Shown here: positions 16,738-24,852 of the stretch, in pieces
How positions within the stretch are numbered: position 1 is the first letter of the stretch
How the letters are laid out: each line of letters opens with the position of its first letter
From: DFXE01 sp032054765
GTDB taxonomy: Bacteria > Bacteroidota > Bacteroidia > Bacteroidales > Tannerellaceae
NCBI GenBank assembly: GCA_032054765.1
Contig: DAMBSC010000001.1
Location: 434,001-498,000, forward strand
Reading direction: 5' to 3'
Length of the DNA stretch: 64,000 nucleotides
The notes under the pieces: generated by a model
What the model saw: the letters and a program-made list of their open reading frames with translations, nothing else
Databases searched by the model: none
Told to the model about the DNA's origin: nothing
Position numbers and translations under genes: made by a program

Positions 16738-18051
16738 TTAATTGGTAAATAAATGGTTGCTCAACGCCTGAAGCGCTCTTTTCTTATCAGATAATTTTAC
16801 TAGGAGAGACACATTGTAATTGCTACCCCCATAGGATATCATACGGACAGGAATATCTTTCAATGCACTAACTATATTAGCCTCGAATCCAATGTTATCC
16901 CACTCCAAATCACCTACTACACAAATAATAACCATGTCTTCATCTACAGTCACTGTTCCGTACTTCTTTAAATCGTCAACAATCTCATCCAGTCGTTTAC
17001 GATTATCTATGGTACAGGAAACGCCTACTTCGGATGTAGTAACCATATCTATTGGAGTCTGGTAGTTTTCAAATATTTCAAATACTTTACGAAGGAAACC
17101 TGTTGCTAACAACATACGGCCACTCTTTATTTTGATGGCTGTGATGTTTTCTTTAGCAGCTACTGCTTTAATTTTTCCTTTTTCAGTCATATTGGAAATT
17201 AATGTACCTGGCGCATCAGGTTGCATTGTGTTTAGAAGACGAACAGGGATATTGTTTAATTTTGCCGGCAAAATACAGGTTGGGTGAAGTATCTTCGCTC
17301 CAAAATAAGCCAGTTCTGCAGCTTCTTCGAAATGTAGATTACGAACCGGTGAAGTCTTTTCTACAAAGCGTGGATCATTGTTATGCATACCATCGATGTC
17401 GGTCCATATTTGTATTTCATCTGCATGTATAGCAGCTCCAATAAGAGATGCAGTATAATCACTACCTCCCCGTTGAAGATTATCTATTTCTCCATACGCG
17501 TTACGGCAGATATAGCCTTGTGTGATGAATAGATTGGCATCCTTGTGCTCATTTAGCAAAAGATTTAGCTTTTCTTTAATGTAAATTGGATCCGGTTCTG
17601 CATTCTTGTCTGTCCGCATATAATCTAAAGCTGGAATAAGCACTGAATTTACTCCAGTTTCATTCAAATAAAGATTCATCATTCCGGTTGAGATCAATTC
17701 ACCCTGGGCAAGTATAACCCTTTCTTCAAAAAGAGTGAAGAGGTCTTTTGTAAATGTACGGATATAATCAAAATGATAAGCTATCAGTTCTTTGGCTCTC
17801 TGTTTATATTCAGCAGTAGTATAGAGTTCCTCTGCATGCTCATAATATTTTATGGCAAGTTTGTTTATGATTTCGTTTGCTCCGTCAGGATTCTTCTTAT
17901 ACAAATAATCAGATATTTCCACCAAAGCATTAGTAGTACCTGACATAGCAGACAAAACAACGATATTACGATCTCCCGTAATAAGTTTTGCTACATCTTT
18001 CATTCTCTGTGCTGATCCGACAGAAGTACCGCCAAACTTTAAAACTTTCAT
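16738..18051 (-). CDS. lysC: Aspartate kinase (monofunctional)
   Basis: At 437 residues this is a stand-alone aspartokinase with the N-terminal KFGGTSVGSAQRMKDV motif, the substrate region QRGGSDYTASLIGAAI and WTDIDGMHNNDPRFV. Two C-terminal ACT domains (AVAAKENITAIKIKSGRML, and VDEDMVIICVVGDLEW) suggest allosteric feedback. It phosphorylates aspartate, the entry step to lysine, threonine and methionine. No homoserine dehydrogenase domain is fused. Pairing with lysA suggests a lysine-responsive isoform, which is inference. A -7 box lies 45-52 bases upstream. Confidence 0.93.
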   Translation of the reverse strand: MKVLKFGGTSVGSAQRMKDVAKLITGDRNIVVLSAMSGTTNALVEISDYLYKKNPDGANEIINKLAIKYYEHAEELYTTAEYKQRAKELIAYHFDYIRTFTKDLFTLFEERVILAQGELISTGMMNLYLNETGVNSVLIPALDYMRTDKNAEPDPIYIKEKLNLLLNEHKDANLFITQGYICRNAYGEIDNLQRGGSDYTASLIGAAIHADEIQIWTDIDGMHNNDPRFVEKTSPVRNLHFEEAAELAYFGAKILHPTCILPAKLNNIPVRLLNTMQPDAPGTLISNMTEKGKIKAVAAKENITAIKIKSGRMLLATGFLRKVFEIFENYQTPIDMVTTSEVGVSCTIDNRKRLDEIVDDLKKYGTVTVDEDMVIICVVGDLEWDNIGFEANIVSALKDIPVRMISYGGSNYNVSLLVKLSDKKRALQALSNHLFTN

Positions 18052-18095
18052 TTTTCTTTTGTATTAATTTGTTCTTTCTTTCAAAAAATATGCTA

Positions 18096-18103
18096 CAAAG
18101 TTA
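18096..18103 (-). promoter_or_regulatory. -7 promoter box of lysC-lysA-GT2
   Basis: TAACTTTG on the minus strand matches TAnnTTTG. It lies between the ftsE stop and lysC, so lysC need not rely on his-operon read-through. Confidence 0.5.
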
Positions 18104-18112
18104 TATAAAAAA

Positions 18113-18790
18113 TCATTCTCCTATATCACTAAGACAGCTATTCTCGCATTTTACGATACGTCCAGGGAAATTATGAACGAGTGTATAATTGTGGGTTGTC
18201 ATAATAACCGCTGTGCCCTTTTGACGTATATCATGCAATAATTGTACGATTTGTGAACTGGTTTCAGGATCTAAATTTCCTGTAGGTTCATCAGCAAGTA
18301 TCAGCTTGGGCTCATTCAATAACGAACGAGCTATGACAATACGCTGCTGCTCTCCTCCGGATAGTTCGTGCGGCATTTTATATCCTTTGTTCTGCATTCC
18401 AACCTGATGTAATACGTCGTCTATCCGGTCTTCAATTTCATTTCTTTTTTTCCATCCTGTTGCTTTAAGGGCAAATTCAAGGTTTTTGACCACCGTACGA
18501 TCTGTCAATAGCTGGAAATCCTGAAATACAATTCCTAATTTTCTCCGAAGATATGGAATGTCTTTACGTTTCATTTTGCGAAGATTATATTCCATTAGCC
18601 AAGCATCACCATGACTTATTGGTACTTCACAATATAATGCTTTCAAAAGACTACTTTTTCCGGAACCTACTTTTCCAATAACATAGAGGAATTCGCCGTT
18701 CTGTAGTGTAAGTGTCGCATTACGTAATATCAAATTTTCATCACGTTTTATTTCTATATCGTCAAGCTTGAGTAAATTAGATCCACTCAT
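18113..18790 (-). CDS. ftsE: Cell-division ABC transporter ATP-binding protein FtsE-like
   Basis: A 225-residue ABC ATPase with Walker A GKVGSGKS (residues 39-46), signature LSGGEQQR, Walker B LILADEPTGNLD and the switch His in MTTHNY. Size and sequence fit FtsE, the cytoplasmic partner of FtsX that controls peptidoglycan hydrolases at the septum. No ftsX is adjacent, and the related LolD and MacB ATPases are similar, so the name is probable rather than certain. It follows hisIE by 5 bases and so is expressed at the end of the his operon. Confidence 0.8.
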   Translation of the reverse strand: MSGSNLLKLDDIEIKRDENLILRNATLTLQNGEFLYVIGKVGSGKSSLLKALYCEVPISHGDAWLMEYNLRKMKRKDIPYLRRKLGIVFQDFQLLTDRTVVKNLEFALKATGWKKRNEIEDRIDDVLHQVGMQNKGYKMPHELSGGEQQRIVIARSLLNEPKLILADEPTGNLDPETSSQIVQLLHDIRQKGTAVIMTTHNYTLVHNFPGRIVKCENSCLSDIGE

Positions 18791-18795
18791 AATCT

Positions 18796-19392
18796 TTATC
18801 CTTTATGTCGTTTCATTAATTCACGTGCCAGGTCTTCAATACGAAGTCCTTTGCTTGTTAGTAGTACTGTCAGGTGATAAAGAAGATCGGATGCTTCGTA
18901 TATAAAGCCTTCTTCTGTTCCATTGGTAGCTTCAATAACTGTTTCCACAGCCTCTTCGCCTACCTTTTGTGCCATGCGGTTTACCCCTTTTGTAAATAGG
19001 GTAGTGGTGTAGGAACCTTCTGGCATCTCTTGTCTGCGTTGTTCAATAAAATCCTGCAAATATTTAAAAAACATAACATCTTCTTCATTTTTCTCTCCAA
19101 AACAAGTGTCATCACCGGTATGGCAAACCGGACCGGCAGGTACGGCTTTTATAAGTAGTGTGTCGTTGTCACAATCAACCATAATCTTCACCACGGTCAG
19201 TGTATTTCCACTTGTTTCACCTTTTGTCCACAAACAGTTTCTGGAGCGGCTGAAGAAAGTTACTTTTCCTGTTTCTTTTGTCTTTTGATAAGCTTCTTCA
19301 TTCATGAAACCAAGCATAAGCACTTTGCTTGTTTTATTGTCTTGTACAATGGCAGGAATGAGTCCGCCTGTCTTTTCGAAATCTAATTTCAT
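18796..19392 (-). CDS. hisIE: Bifunctional phosphoribosyl-AMP cyclohydrolase / phosphoribosyl-ATP pyrophosphatase
   Basis: The 198-residue fusion catalyses steps 2 and 3 of histidine synthesis. The N-terminal HisI part (about 1-110) has MLGFMNEEAYQKT, FFSRSRNCLWTKGETSGN and the metal-binding CDNDTLL and VCHTGDDTCF. The C-terminal HisE part has GSYTTTLFTKGVNRMAQKVGEEAVETVIEA, an all-alpha NTP-pyrophosphatase fold. The length matches the E. coli fusion (203). It follows hisF by 16 bases. Confidence 0.95.
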   Translation of the reverse strand: MKLDFEKTGGLIPAIVQDNKTSKVLMLGFMNEEAYQKTKETGKVTFFSRSRNCLWTKGETSGNTLTVVKIMVDCDNDTLLIKAVPAGPVCHTGDDTCFGEKNEEDVMFFKYLQDFIEQRRQEMPEGSYTTTLFTKGVNRMAQKVGEEAVETVIEATNGTEEGFIYEASDLLYHLTVLLTSKGLRIEDLARELMKRHKG

Positions 19393-19408
19393 ATATCAAT
19401 TTTTCTTC

Positions 19409-20164
19409 TTATAATCTTATGTTTATTCCTTCTTTTGAAAGGTATTGTTTTAATTCCGTAATACTTATTTCGCCAAAATGGAAAACGCTGGCCGCTAAAG
19501 CAGCGTCAGCTTTACCTATGGTGAATGCATCGCGGAAATGTTCTATTTGTCCGGCTCCTCCGGAGGCTATGACAGGGATATGCAGATTGTCTGCTAATGT
19601 GGCTAGCGCCTCATTTGCATATCCGGTCTTTACTCCGTCATGTGACATGCTTGTGAAAAGTATTTCACCAGCTCCTCTACTTTCAGCTTCTGTGGCCCAT
19701 TCAAATAGCTTTTTGTCAGTAGGGATACGCCCTCCGTTGAGATAACATATCCATTCTCCATTTTCATAATTTGCATCGATGGCAACTACACATACCTGAG
19801 TCCCAAAATTCTTTGCTATATCTTCAATCAACGTAGAATTCTTAATGGCCGCCGAATTAATGGATACTTTATCAGCTCCTGCATCTAACAGACGTTCGAC
19901 GTCCCTTAGTTCGTAAATTCCTCCACCTACCGTAAACGGAATACGGATACGTGCCGCAACTTTTTTTACCATATTGGTAAACGTCTTACGGCCTTCATGG
20001 GAAGCTGTTATATCCAAGTATACCAACTCGTCAGCTCCCTCCTGGCTATATTGAGAACCTAGCTCTACAGGATCTCCGGCATCTCTGAAATTGACGAAGT
20101 TAACACCTTTTACCGTCGTACCATCTTTTACGTCTAGACAGGGAATGATTCTTTTAGCAAGCAT
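19409..20164 (-). CDS. hisF: Imidazole glycerol phosphate synthase, cyclase subunit
   Basis: A 251-residue TIM barrel that with HisH makes imidazole glycerol phosphate and AICAR. The catalytic D11 is in RIIPCLDVKDG, and the second Asp is in VVAIDANYENGEW. Phosphate-binding loops PFTVGGGIYE and PVIASGGAGQ are present. It is third in hisH-hisA-hisF-hisIE. A large hairpin lies between it and hisA. Confidence 0.96.
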   Translation of the reverse strand: MLAKRIIPCLDVKDGTTVKGVNFVNFRDAGDPVELGSQYSQEGADELVYLDITASHEGRKTFTNMVKKVAARIRIPFTVGGGIYELRDVERLLDAGADKVSINSAAIKNSTLIEDIAKNFGTQVCVVAIDANYENGEWICYLNGGRIPTDKKLFEWATEAESRGAGEILFTSMSHDGVKTGYANEALATLADNLHIPVIASGGAGQIEHFRDAFTIGKADAALAASVFHFGEISITELKQYLSKEGINIRL

Positions 20165-20181
20165 TTTATATAACGATTAAT

Positions 20182-20239
20182 GATTAACGATTAGTGATTA
20201 ACAATTAATAAATTCTTAGTTAATCACTAATCGTTAATC
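20182..20239. repeat. Large 21-bp-stem hairpin between hisA and hisF
   Basis: Bases 20182-20202 are an exact reverse complement of 20219-20239 (core TTAACGATTAGTGATTAAC), around a 16-nt AT-rich loop. The right arm contains the hisA stop codon. On the transcribed strand no T-run follows, so it is not a standard terminator. A sister hairpin with the same TTAACGATTA core lies at 61344-61423. Confidence 0.85.
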
Positions 20240-20956
20240 GTTGAATTTTATAAGTTCTTTCAGTTGGATACGGCCTTCATAGATGGCTTTTCCGAAAATT
20301 ACAGCCGGAATGCCGGCTTCTTCCAGTTTTTCTATATCAGCAATAGAACTAACCCCTCCACTAGCAATAAGGTAGATCAAAGGAATCGCTTGGCGGATTT
20401 CTTTATACATTTCAATGGATGGCCCTTCAAGCATTCCGTCTCGGCTTATGTCTGTGCTGATTACTTTTAAAATACCTTTTTCATGGTATTCTTGAATGAA
20501 AGGAATGAGCTCTTTATCAGTCTTTTCTTCCCACCCGCTGACGGCTATTTTATTATCTTTGGCATCGGCTCCAAGTATTATCTTTTTGCTTCCATATTTT
20601 TTTATCCAGGAAGTGAAGGTCTCAGGATCTTTTACTGCAATACTACCTCCGGTTACCATTTGCGCCCCACTTTCAAACGCTATTTCCAAATCATTTTCTT
20701 GCTTGAGTCCTCCTCCAAAATCAATGATCAAGGAAGTTCTGGTCGCGATTCTTTCCAATATCCGGTAATTGATGATACGTCCTACACGTGCGCCATCGAG
20801 ATCAACCAGGTGTAAACGTCTGATTCCATAGTCTTCAAATGTCTTTGCAACTTCCAGGGGATCTTCATTGTAAACCTTCTTTGTATTGTAATCTCCTTGT
20901 GTAAGACGAACACATTTTCCTTCAATTAAATCTATGGCAGGAATTAACTCTATCAT
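20234..20956 (-). CDS. hisA: ProFAR isomerase
   Basis: A 240-residue TIM barrel with the isomerase Asp D9 in LIPAIDLIEGKCVRL, paired Asp in VISTDISRDGML, and phosphate loops FGGGLKQENDLE and LIASGGVSSIADIE. It catalyses the Amadori rearrangement before the HisHF step. It is 7 bases after hisH. Its last codons and stop overlap the 21-bp hairpin. Confidence 0.96.
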   Translation of the reverse strand: MIELIPAIDLIEGKCVRLTQGDYNTKKVYNEDPLEVAKTFEDYGIRRLHLVDLDGARVGRIINYRILERIATRTSLIIDFGGGLKQENDLEIAFESGAQMVTGGSIAVKDPETFTSWIKKYGSKKIILGADAKDNKIAVSGWEEKTDKELIPFIQEYHEKGILKVISTDISRDGMLEGPSIEMYKEIRQAIPLIYLIASGGVSSIADIEKLEEAGIPAVIFGKAIYEGRIQLKELIKFND

Positions 20957-20963
20957 AACTCAC

Positions 20964-21554
20964 CTATAGTGTTAAGAAGTTTCTTAAAATAGTTTCACCC
21001 ACTGTCCCACTTTTTTCAGGATGAAACTGGGTGGAATAGAAATTGTCTTTATGTAGTGATGCGCTAAATGGTTGAATATAATCGGTTGTTGCAATTGTAT
21101 AATCATTTAACGGAACATAATAACTGTGTACAAAATAAACAAACTGATTTTCAAGTTCAGCAGAAAAAAGTCCGTCCTTTACATTTGTCAATGTATTCCA
21201 TCCCATATGCGGCACTTTGTCTTCATGTTTTTCAGGAGTGAAACGCTGCACATCCGTTTCAAAAATATTCAGACATGCAGTATTGTTTTCTTCAGAGAAG
21301 CGGCACATTAGCTGCATACCCAGGCATATACCCAGTACCGGTTGTTTTAGGTCTTTTATCAGTTGGTCTAATTTATGTGCTTTGAGATATTCCATTGTTG
21401 TATTAGCTTCTCCTACACCAGGGAAGATTACTTTGTCTGCTTTCTTCAATAATTCGTGATTCCCCGTGATAACTGCTTCAATTCCCAAACGCTTCAATGC
21501 ATAATCAACAGAATAAATATTTCCTGCATTATATTTTACAATGGCAATATCCAT
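20964..21554 (-). CDS. hisH: Imidazole glycerol phosphate synthase, glutamine amidotransferase subunit
   Basis: A 196-residue class I amidotransferase that feeds ammonia to HisF. The triad is visible: C77 in VLGICLGMQLM, with His and Glu in STQFHPEKSG. The oxyanion region FPGVGEAN is normal. It is the first gene of this his cluster; hisG, hisD, hisC and hisB are not in the window. A -7 promoter box lies 29 bases upstream, and the 22-bp palindrome array lies about 200 bases upstream. Confidence 0.95.
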   Translation of the reverse strand: MDIAIVKYNAGNIYSVDYALKRLGIEAVITGNHELLKKADKVIFPGVGEANTTMEYLKAHKLDQLIKDLKQPVLGICLGMQLMCRFSEENNTACLNIFETDVQRFTPEKHEDKVPHMGWNTLTNVKDGLFSAELENQFVYFVHSYYVPLNDYTIATTDYIQPFSASLHKDNFYSTQFHPEKSGTVGETILRNFLTL

Positions 21555-21582
21555 TTTTCTTTCCTACATTAGTAATAAGTGG

Positions 21583-21590
21583 CAAAAGTA
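21583..21590 (-). promoter_or_regulatory. -7 promoter box of the his-ftsE operon
   Basis: TACTTTTG on the minus strand matches TAnnTTTG, 29 bases before hisH. No clear -33 element is visible. Confidence 0.5.
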
Positions 21591-21758
21591 ACAATTTTAA
21601 GTGATATTTATATTATACTCATAGATATAATATAGGAAATACGAATTGTTGCTAATTTTATGTTTTTATTGACATATTTAAAGAAAAATCGAATTTTTGC
21701 TAACACGTACTTTTGGTAAAGCAGGTAAAATAGAGGAAAAACCGACTCTTTTTTAGGA

Positions 21759-21840
21759 AATCATCCGGATGATTTTCGAAAATGACCCTATTGAAAATGT
21801 AAAGTCATTCGGTTAAATTCAAAAAATGATCCGGTTCATT
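21759..21840. repeat. Array A: four 16-bp palindromic units at exact 22-bp period
   Basis: Units start at 21759, 21781, 21803 and 21825: AATCATCCGGATGATT, AATGACCCTATTGAAA, AGTCATTCGGTTAAAT and AATGATCCGGTTCATT. The first is a perfect palindrome (18 bp when extended by one base each side). Units 2 and 3 are degenerate but align base for base. The array sits in a 663-bp gap, about 205 bases upstream of hisH. Same architecture as arrays B and C. Not CRISPR: spacers are only 6 bp. Confidence 0.8.
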
Positions 21841-21845
21841 TCAGG

Positions 21846-22217
21846 ATTTCATCTAAAAGCTTTATAAATAGTAAGAATTTTATATTTAAACTTGCGCAAA
21901 TTTCGATTGTTTGTGCAATGAAAACATCTTTTTTTATCTGGAAATAACTAGAATAGGTATAAAATTAGAATAATAAAAAAACAGCGCTAAGCCTTTTTTT
22001 ATGCTTTTTTGTTATAAATGCACGCGTCACTTTTTCTTTTCGGAAGGAATTAAGGCGGTTTGCCGATAAAATGTAATTTCTCAACCCTCGTTTTTGACGC
22101 TTTTTACCAATAATGCTTTATTTTGCTCTTAAATAGGCAATTATAAGAGGGGGTAATCTGACAAAATGATAATAAGCCGGATTTTTGTCAAATTGATAGT
22201 TTCATAATTTTAGATGT
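21846..22217. other. Non-coding remainder of the long intergenic gap after the MATE gene
   Basis: I see no convincing gene or RNA here. It is AT-rich with poly-T tracts. One inverted repeat, TGACAAAA (22159-22166) with TTTTGTCA (22183-22190), lies just past the MATE stop and could be a weak operator or 3' structure. No TAnnTTTG promoter with a plausible product is evident. Confidence 0.4.
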
Positions 22218-23540
22218 CTATATCTTTTTTTGTTGCCAGTTTCCTTTTACTAGATAAAAACTGCTGAGAATAATGAGAAATCCGTAATAGATTACTTCTG
22301 ACAAAAAACATATATGCACAGGCATTTTAAGACGCATGCCCACTATGTATATAAATATGCAATAAAAAACAAGTGTGATAAGTTCCATAAGCAATGCCGA
22401 CTTTGTATTGCCGGTACCGGATACACCGTTGAAGACGATATTGGATACTGCTGCCAGCAACATAGCTCCTGATATAGTATAGATAGAGGGAATAGAACCT
22501 TTGATGAGATCGGGATCGTTGGTGTATATGGAAAGAATCGTTTCAGGAATTATACTGACAACAGCAGAACATACAGTCATAATTAAAAAAGAGAGGAATG
22601 CGATTTTCTTTATTATGGGTATAACTTCCTGCAACTTTCCTGCTCCGATGGTATTACTAACAAATGAATTGGTGGTAGTCGATAGTGAGTTGACGGGAAT
22701 AAAAAGTACAATGTAAATGCTTCGTACAATGTTGGCAATAGCCAGTTCACGTTGACCGATGCGTTCCACTGCAATAAAGAAAAGCAGAAATGTGCTCATA
22801 GATATAAAATATTGAAACATGGTAAATATAGAGATGCTCAATACTCTTTTAATTAATGGGAAGTCGAATGAACGTAATTTATTTAATCCATATTTTTTTA
22901 TATCGATGGTGAAACGAGTATATATTAAAAAGAATAAAACGGATGCTGCTTCGGCTATAACAGATGCTATAGCGGCTCCCTTCAATCCCATCTGTGGGAA
23001 TCCGGCATGTCCGAATATCAATAAGTAGTCTAAAACAATATTGGTGACAGCCATTATTATGGCATTCAGGGTAAGAACTTTTGTGCGGGTAATACTGACA
23101 AAAAATGCCCTGAACATCACATTAATAAAAGAGAAAAAGAATCCGTATACACGAAGATCTACAAAATCGACAGTTGCCTCCAAAATCACGTCGGAAGAGA
23201 TGAGTACCCGCATAATATCAGTAGAAAGCAAACGGGTGAGGGTAAATAGAACTGTCGCCAGTGAAAAGAGGAAAAGCACGCCCTGGATCATTACCGGGCC
23301 AACCTGTCGATATTCATGTTCACCATTTCGTCGGGCCATCACAATCTGTGAACCGATACTAAAACCAAATGCTATTGTGAAACAGCATATATAGAATATA
23401 CCTCCTAGTGCAGAAGCACCGAGTTCCACATCGCCTACTCTTCCAAGAAAAGCCGTATCGGTCACATTTATTATATTTTGTGCCAATAAGCTTAGGAAAA
23501 TAGGGTAACTTACATTCCAGATTTGCTTGTTACTATACAT
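22218..23540 (-). CDS. MATE-family efflux transporter
   Basis: About 440 residues with roughly twelve membrane segments in two similar halves. Family motifs include PIFLSLLAQNIINVTDTAFLG near the start and GGIFYICCFTIAFGFSIGSQ. A 461-residue reading is possible, but the ATG at 23540 (MYSNKQIWNVSYP) fits the family and overlaps the panD 3' end by 8 bases, implying coupling. It should export organic cations or drugs using a sodium or proton gradient. Substrate is unknown. Its link to pantothenate genes may be incidental. Confidence 0.85.
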   Translation of the reverse strand: MYSNKQIWNVSYPIFLSLLAQNIINVTDTAFLGRVGDVELGASALGGIFYICCFTIAFGFSIGSQIVMARRNGEHEYRQVGPVMIQGVLFLFSLATVLFTLTRLLSTDIMRVLISSDVILEATVDFVDLRVYGFFFSFINVMFRAFFVSITRTKVLTLNAIIMAVTNIVLDYLLIFGHAGFPQMGLKGAAIASVIAEAASVLFFLIYTRFTIDIKKYGLNKLRSFDFPLIKRVLSISIFTMFQYFISMSTFLLFFIAVERIGQRELAIANIVRSIYIVLFIPVNSLSTTTNSFVSNTIGAGKLQEVIPIIKKIAFLSFLIMTVCSAVVSIIPETILSIYTNDPDLIKGSIPSIYTISGAMLLAAVSNIVFNGVSGTGNTKSALLMELITLVFYCIFIYIVGMRLKMPVHICFLSEVIYYGFLIILSSFYLVKGNWQQKKI

Positions 23541-23886
23541 GCAACTTATTGGTTGCTGTATCAGGGAAAATGATGGTGGGCTTAAAAGTTTTGGCTTCTT
23601 CAAAGTCCATCATTGCATACGATAAAATAATGATAATATCGCCCGGCTGAACCTTTCTGGCTGCAGCTCCGTTCAGACAAACAATTCCCGATCCGCGTTC
23701 ACCTTTAATAATGTATGTTTCGAAACGTTCGCCGTTGTTGTTGTCTACAATGGCTACCTTTTCATTCGGTATCATGTTTGCAGCATCCAGCAAATCTTCA
23801 TCAATAGTAATACTTCCTATATAATTCAGATTAGCATCTGTTACCGTAACCCGATGAATTTTCGATTTTAATATTTCTATGAACAT
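23533..23886 (-). CDS. panD: Aspartate 1-decarboxylase proenzyme
   Basis: A 117-residue pyruvoyl enzyme making beta-alanine for pantothenate. The self-cleavage site G24-S25 is intact in NYIGSITIDEDLLDAANM, so Ser25 becomes the pyruvoyl group. NNGERFETYIIKGERGSG and LNGAAARKVQPGDIIII are conserved. It follows panC on the same strand by 26 bases. Together they supply the beta-alanine and the ligation step; the kinase coaX is also in this window. Confidence 0.96.
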   Translation of the reverse strand: MFIEILKSKIHRVTVTDANLNYIGSITIDEDLLDAANMIPNEKVAIVDNNNGERFETYIIKGERGSGIVCLNGAAARKVQPGDIIIILSYAMMDFEEAKTFKPTIIFPDTATNKLHV

Positions 23887-23912
23887 GTTACCTGCAGGAT
23901 AAAACCTTGAAG

Positions 23913-24752
23913 TTAATATTTAATATTGTCGATCAGACGGACTTCACCACAATATACTGCTATACAACCAACAGCATAAATTGTGTCTGTCCAGTTTTTT
24001 ATGGATTCCAATGTGTTACCGTCCACTATTTCAAAATATTCAACACGTAACACTGGTTCATTGTTTATCGTATCTGTTACAAATTTGATAACTTGCTGTA
24101 CACTCTTTTCTGCCGCAAAGTTAGTACTTTCTTTTAACGTACGTGCTATTAATGACGCTTTTTGGCGCTGTTCAGGCGTTAAACGCATATTACGACTACT
24201 CATAGCAAGCCCATCGGATTCGCGAATAATAGGACAGGTTATTATTTGTACGGGTAGGTTAAGTTGTTTAACCATCGCTCGTATAATGGCAGCCTGTTGG
24301 AAATCCTTTTCTCCGAAATAAGCATTGTCGGGTTCCACGGCTTCAAACAATTTACTGACGATTTGTGCCACGCCATTGAAATGTCCGGGGCGGTGAGCTC
24401 CTTCCATAACTTTAGACAAGTTGCCAAAATCAAACATCCGTGTATCTTTTTCGGGATACATTTCTTCTACAGAAGGAGTAAAAATATAATTACAACCTAC
24501 CGTTTGAAGCATCGCATAATCTTTTTCGGGTGTTCGAGGATACGTTTCTAAATCATTTTTATCGTTAAATTGTGTTGGATTGACAAAAATACTGACAATA
24601 CAGATGTCATTATCTTCAATGCATTGTTTTACAAGGCTTAAGTGCCCTTCATGCAGAGCTCCCATTGTTGGAACAAAGCCAATGCGTTTGTTGTTTTTCC
24701 TCTCTTTGGCAAGATCCTTTTTTAAATCTTTAATTCTATTAACGATTTTCAT
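23913..24752 (-). CDS. panC: Pantothenate synthetase
   Basis: About 279 residues starting MKIVNRIKDLKK. A 9-residue longer reading from 24779 is disfavoured because the family begins at this point. It joins pantoate and beta-alanine with ATP. The nucleotidyltransferase motif PTMGALHEGHLSLV is intact. FVNPTQF, YFGEKDFQQ and SDGLAMSSRN line the active site as in E. coli PanC. It is divergent from the GT5-like gene and the first gene of panC-panD-MATE. Confidence 0.96.
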   Translation of the reverse strand: MKIVNRIKDLKKDLAKERKNNKRIGFVPTMGALHEGHLSLVKQCIEDNDICIVSIFVNPTQFNDKNDLETYPRTPEKDYAMLQTVGCNYIFTPSVEEMYPEKDTRMFDFGNLSKVMEGAHRPGHFNGVAQIVSKLFEAVEPDNAYFGEKDFQQAAIIRAMVKQLNLPVQIITCPIIRESDGLAMSSRNMRLTPEQRQKASLIARTLKESTNFAAEKSVQQVIKFVTDTINNEPVLRVEYFEIVDGNTLESIKNWTDTIYAVGCIAVYCGEVRLIDNIKY

Positions 24753-24816
24753 CGATAAAACCTTTGGTTGAAGCTGCAAAGCAAATAAATAATTACCGTA
24801 AATGAAAGAAAATTGT

Positions 24817-24824
24817 TATCTTTG
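24817..24824 (+). promoter_or_regulatory. -7 promoter box of the GT5/DUF4270 pair
   Basis: TATCTTTG matches TAnnTTTG. It lies downstream of an earlier in-frame ATG at 24802, so the true start should be the ATG at 24853. Confidence 0.6.
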
Positions 24825-24852
24825 TATCGTATTTACAAACATATTTATAAGA

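Noticed and set aside
20182..20239. hisA-hisF hairpin as a rho-independent terminator
   Set aside because: There is no T-run after the stem on the transcribed strand, and hisF continues the operon immediately.
21759..21840. Array A (and B, C) as a CRISPR array
   Set aside because: Units are 16 bp with 6-bp linkers, far below CRISPR repeat and spacer sizes; units differ, and no cas genes are present.
23541..23603. Longer start of the MATE transporter inside panD
   Set aside because: The extra 21 residues (MKKPKLLSPPSF...) show no family similarity and lie entirely in the panD reading region; the ATG at 23540 fits the family N-terminus.
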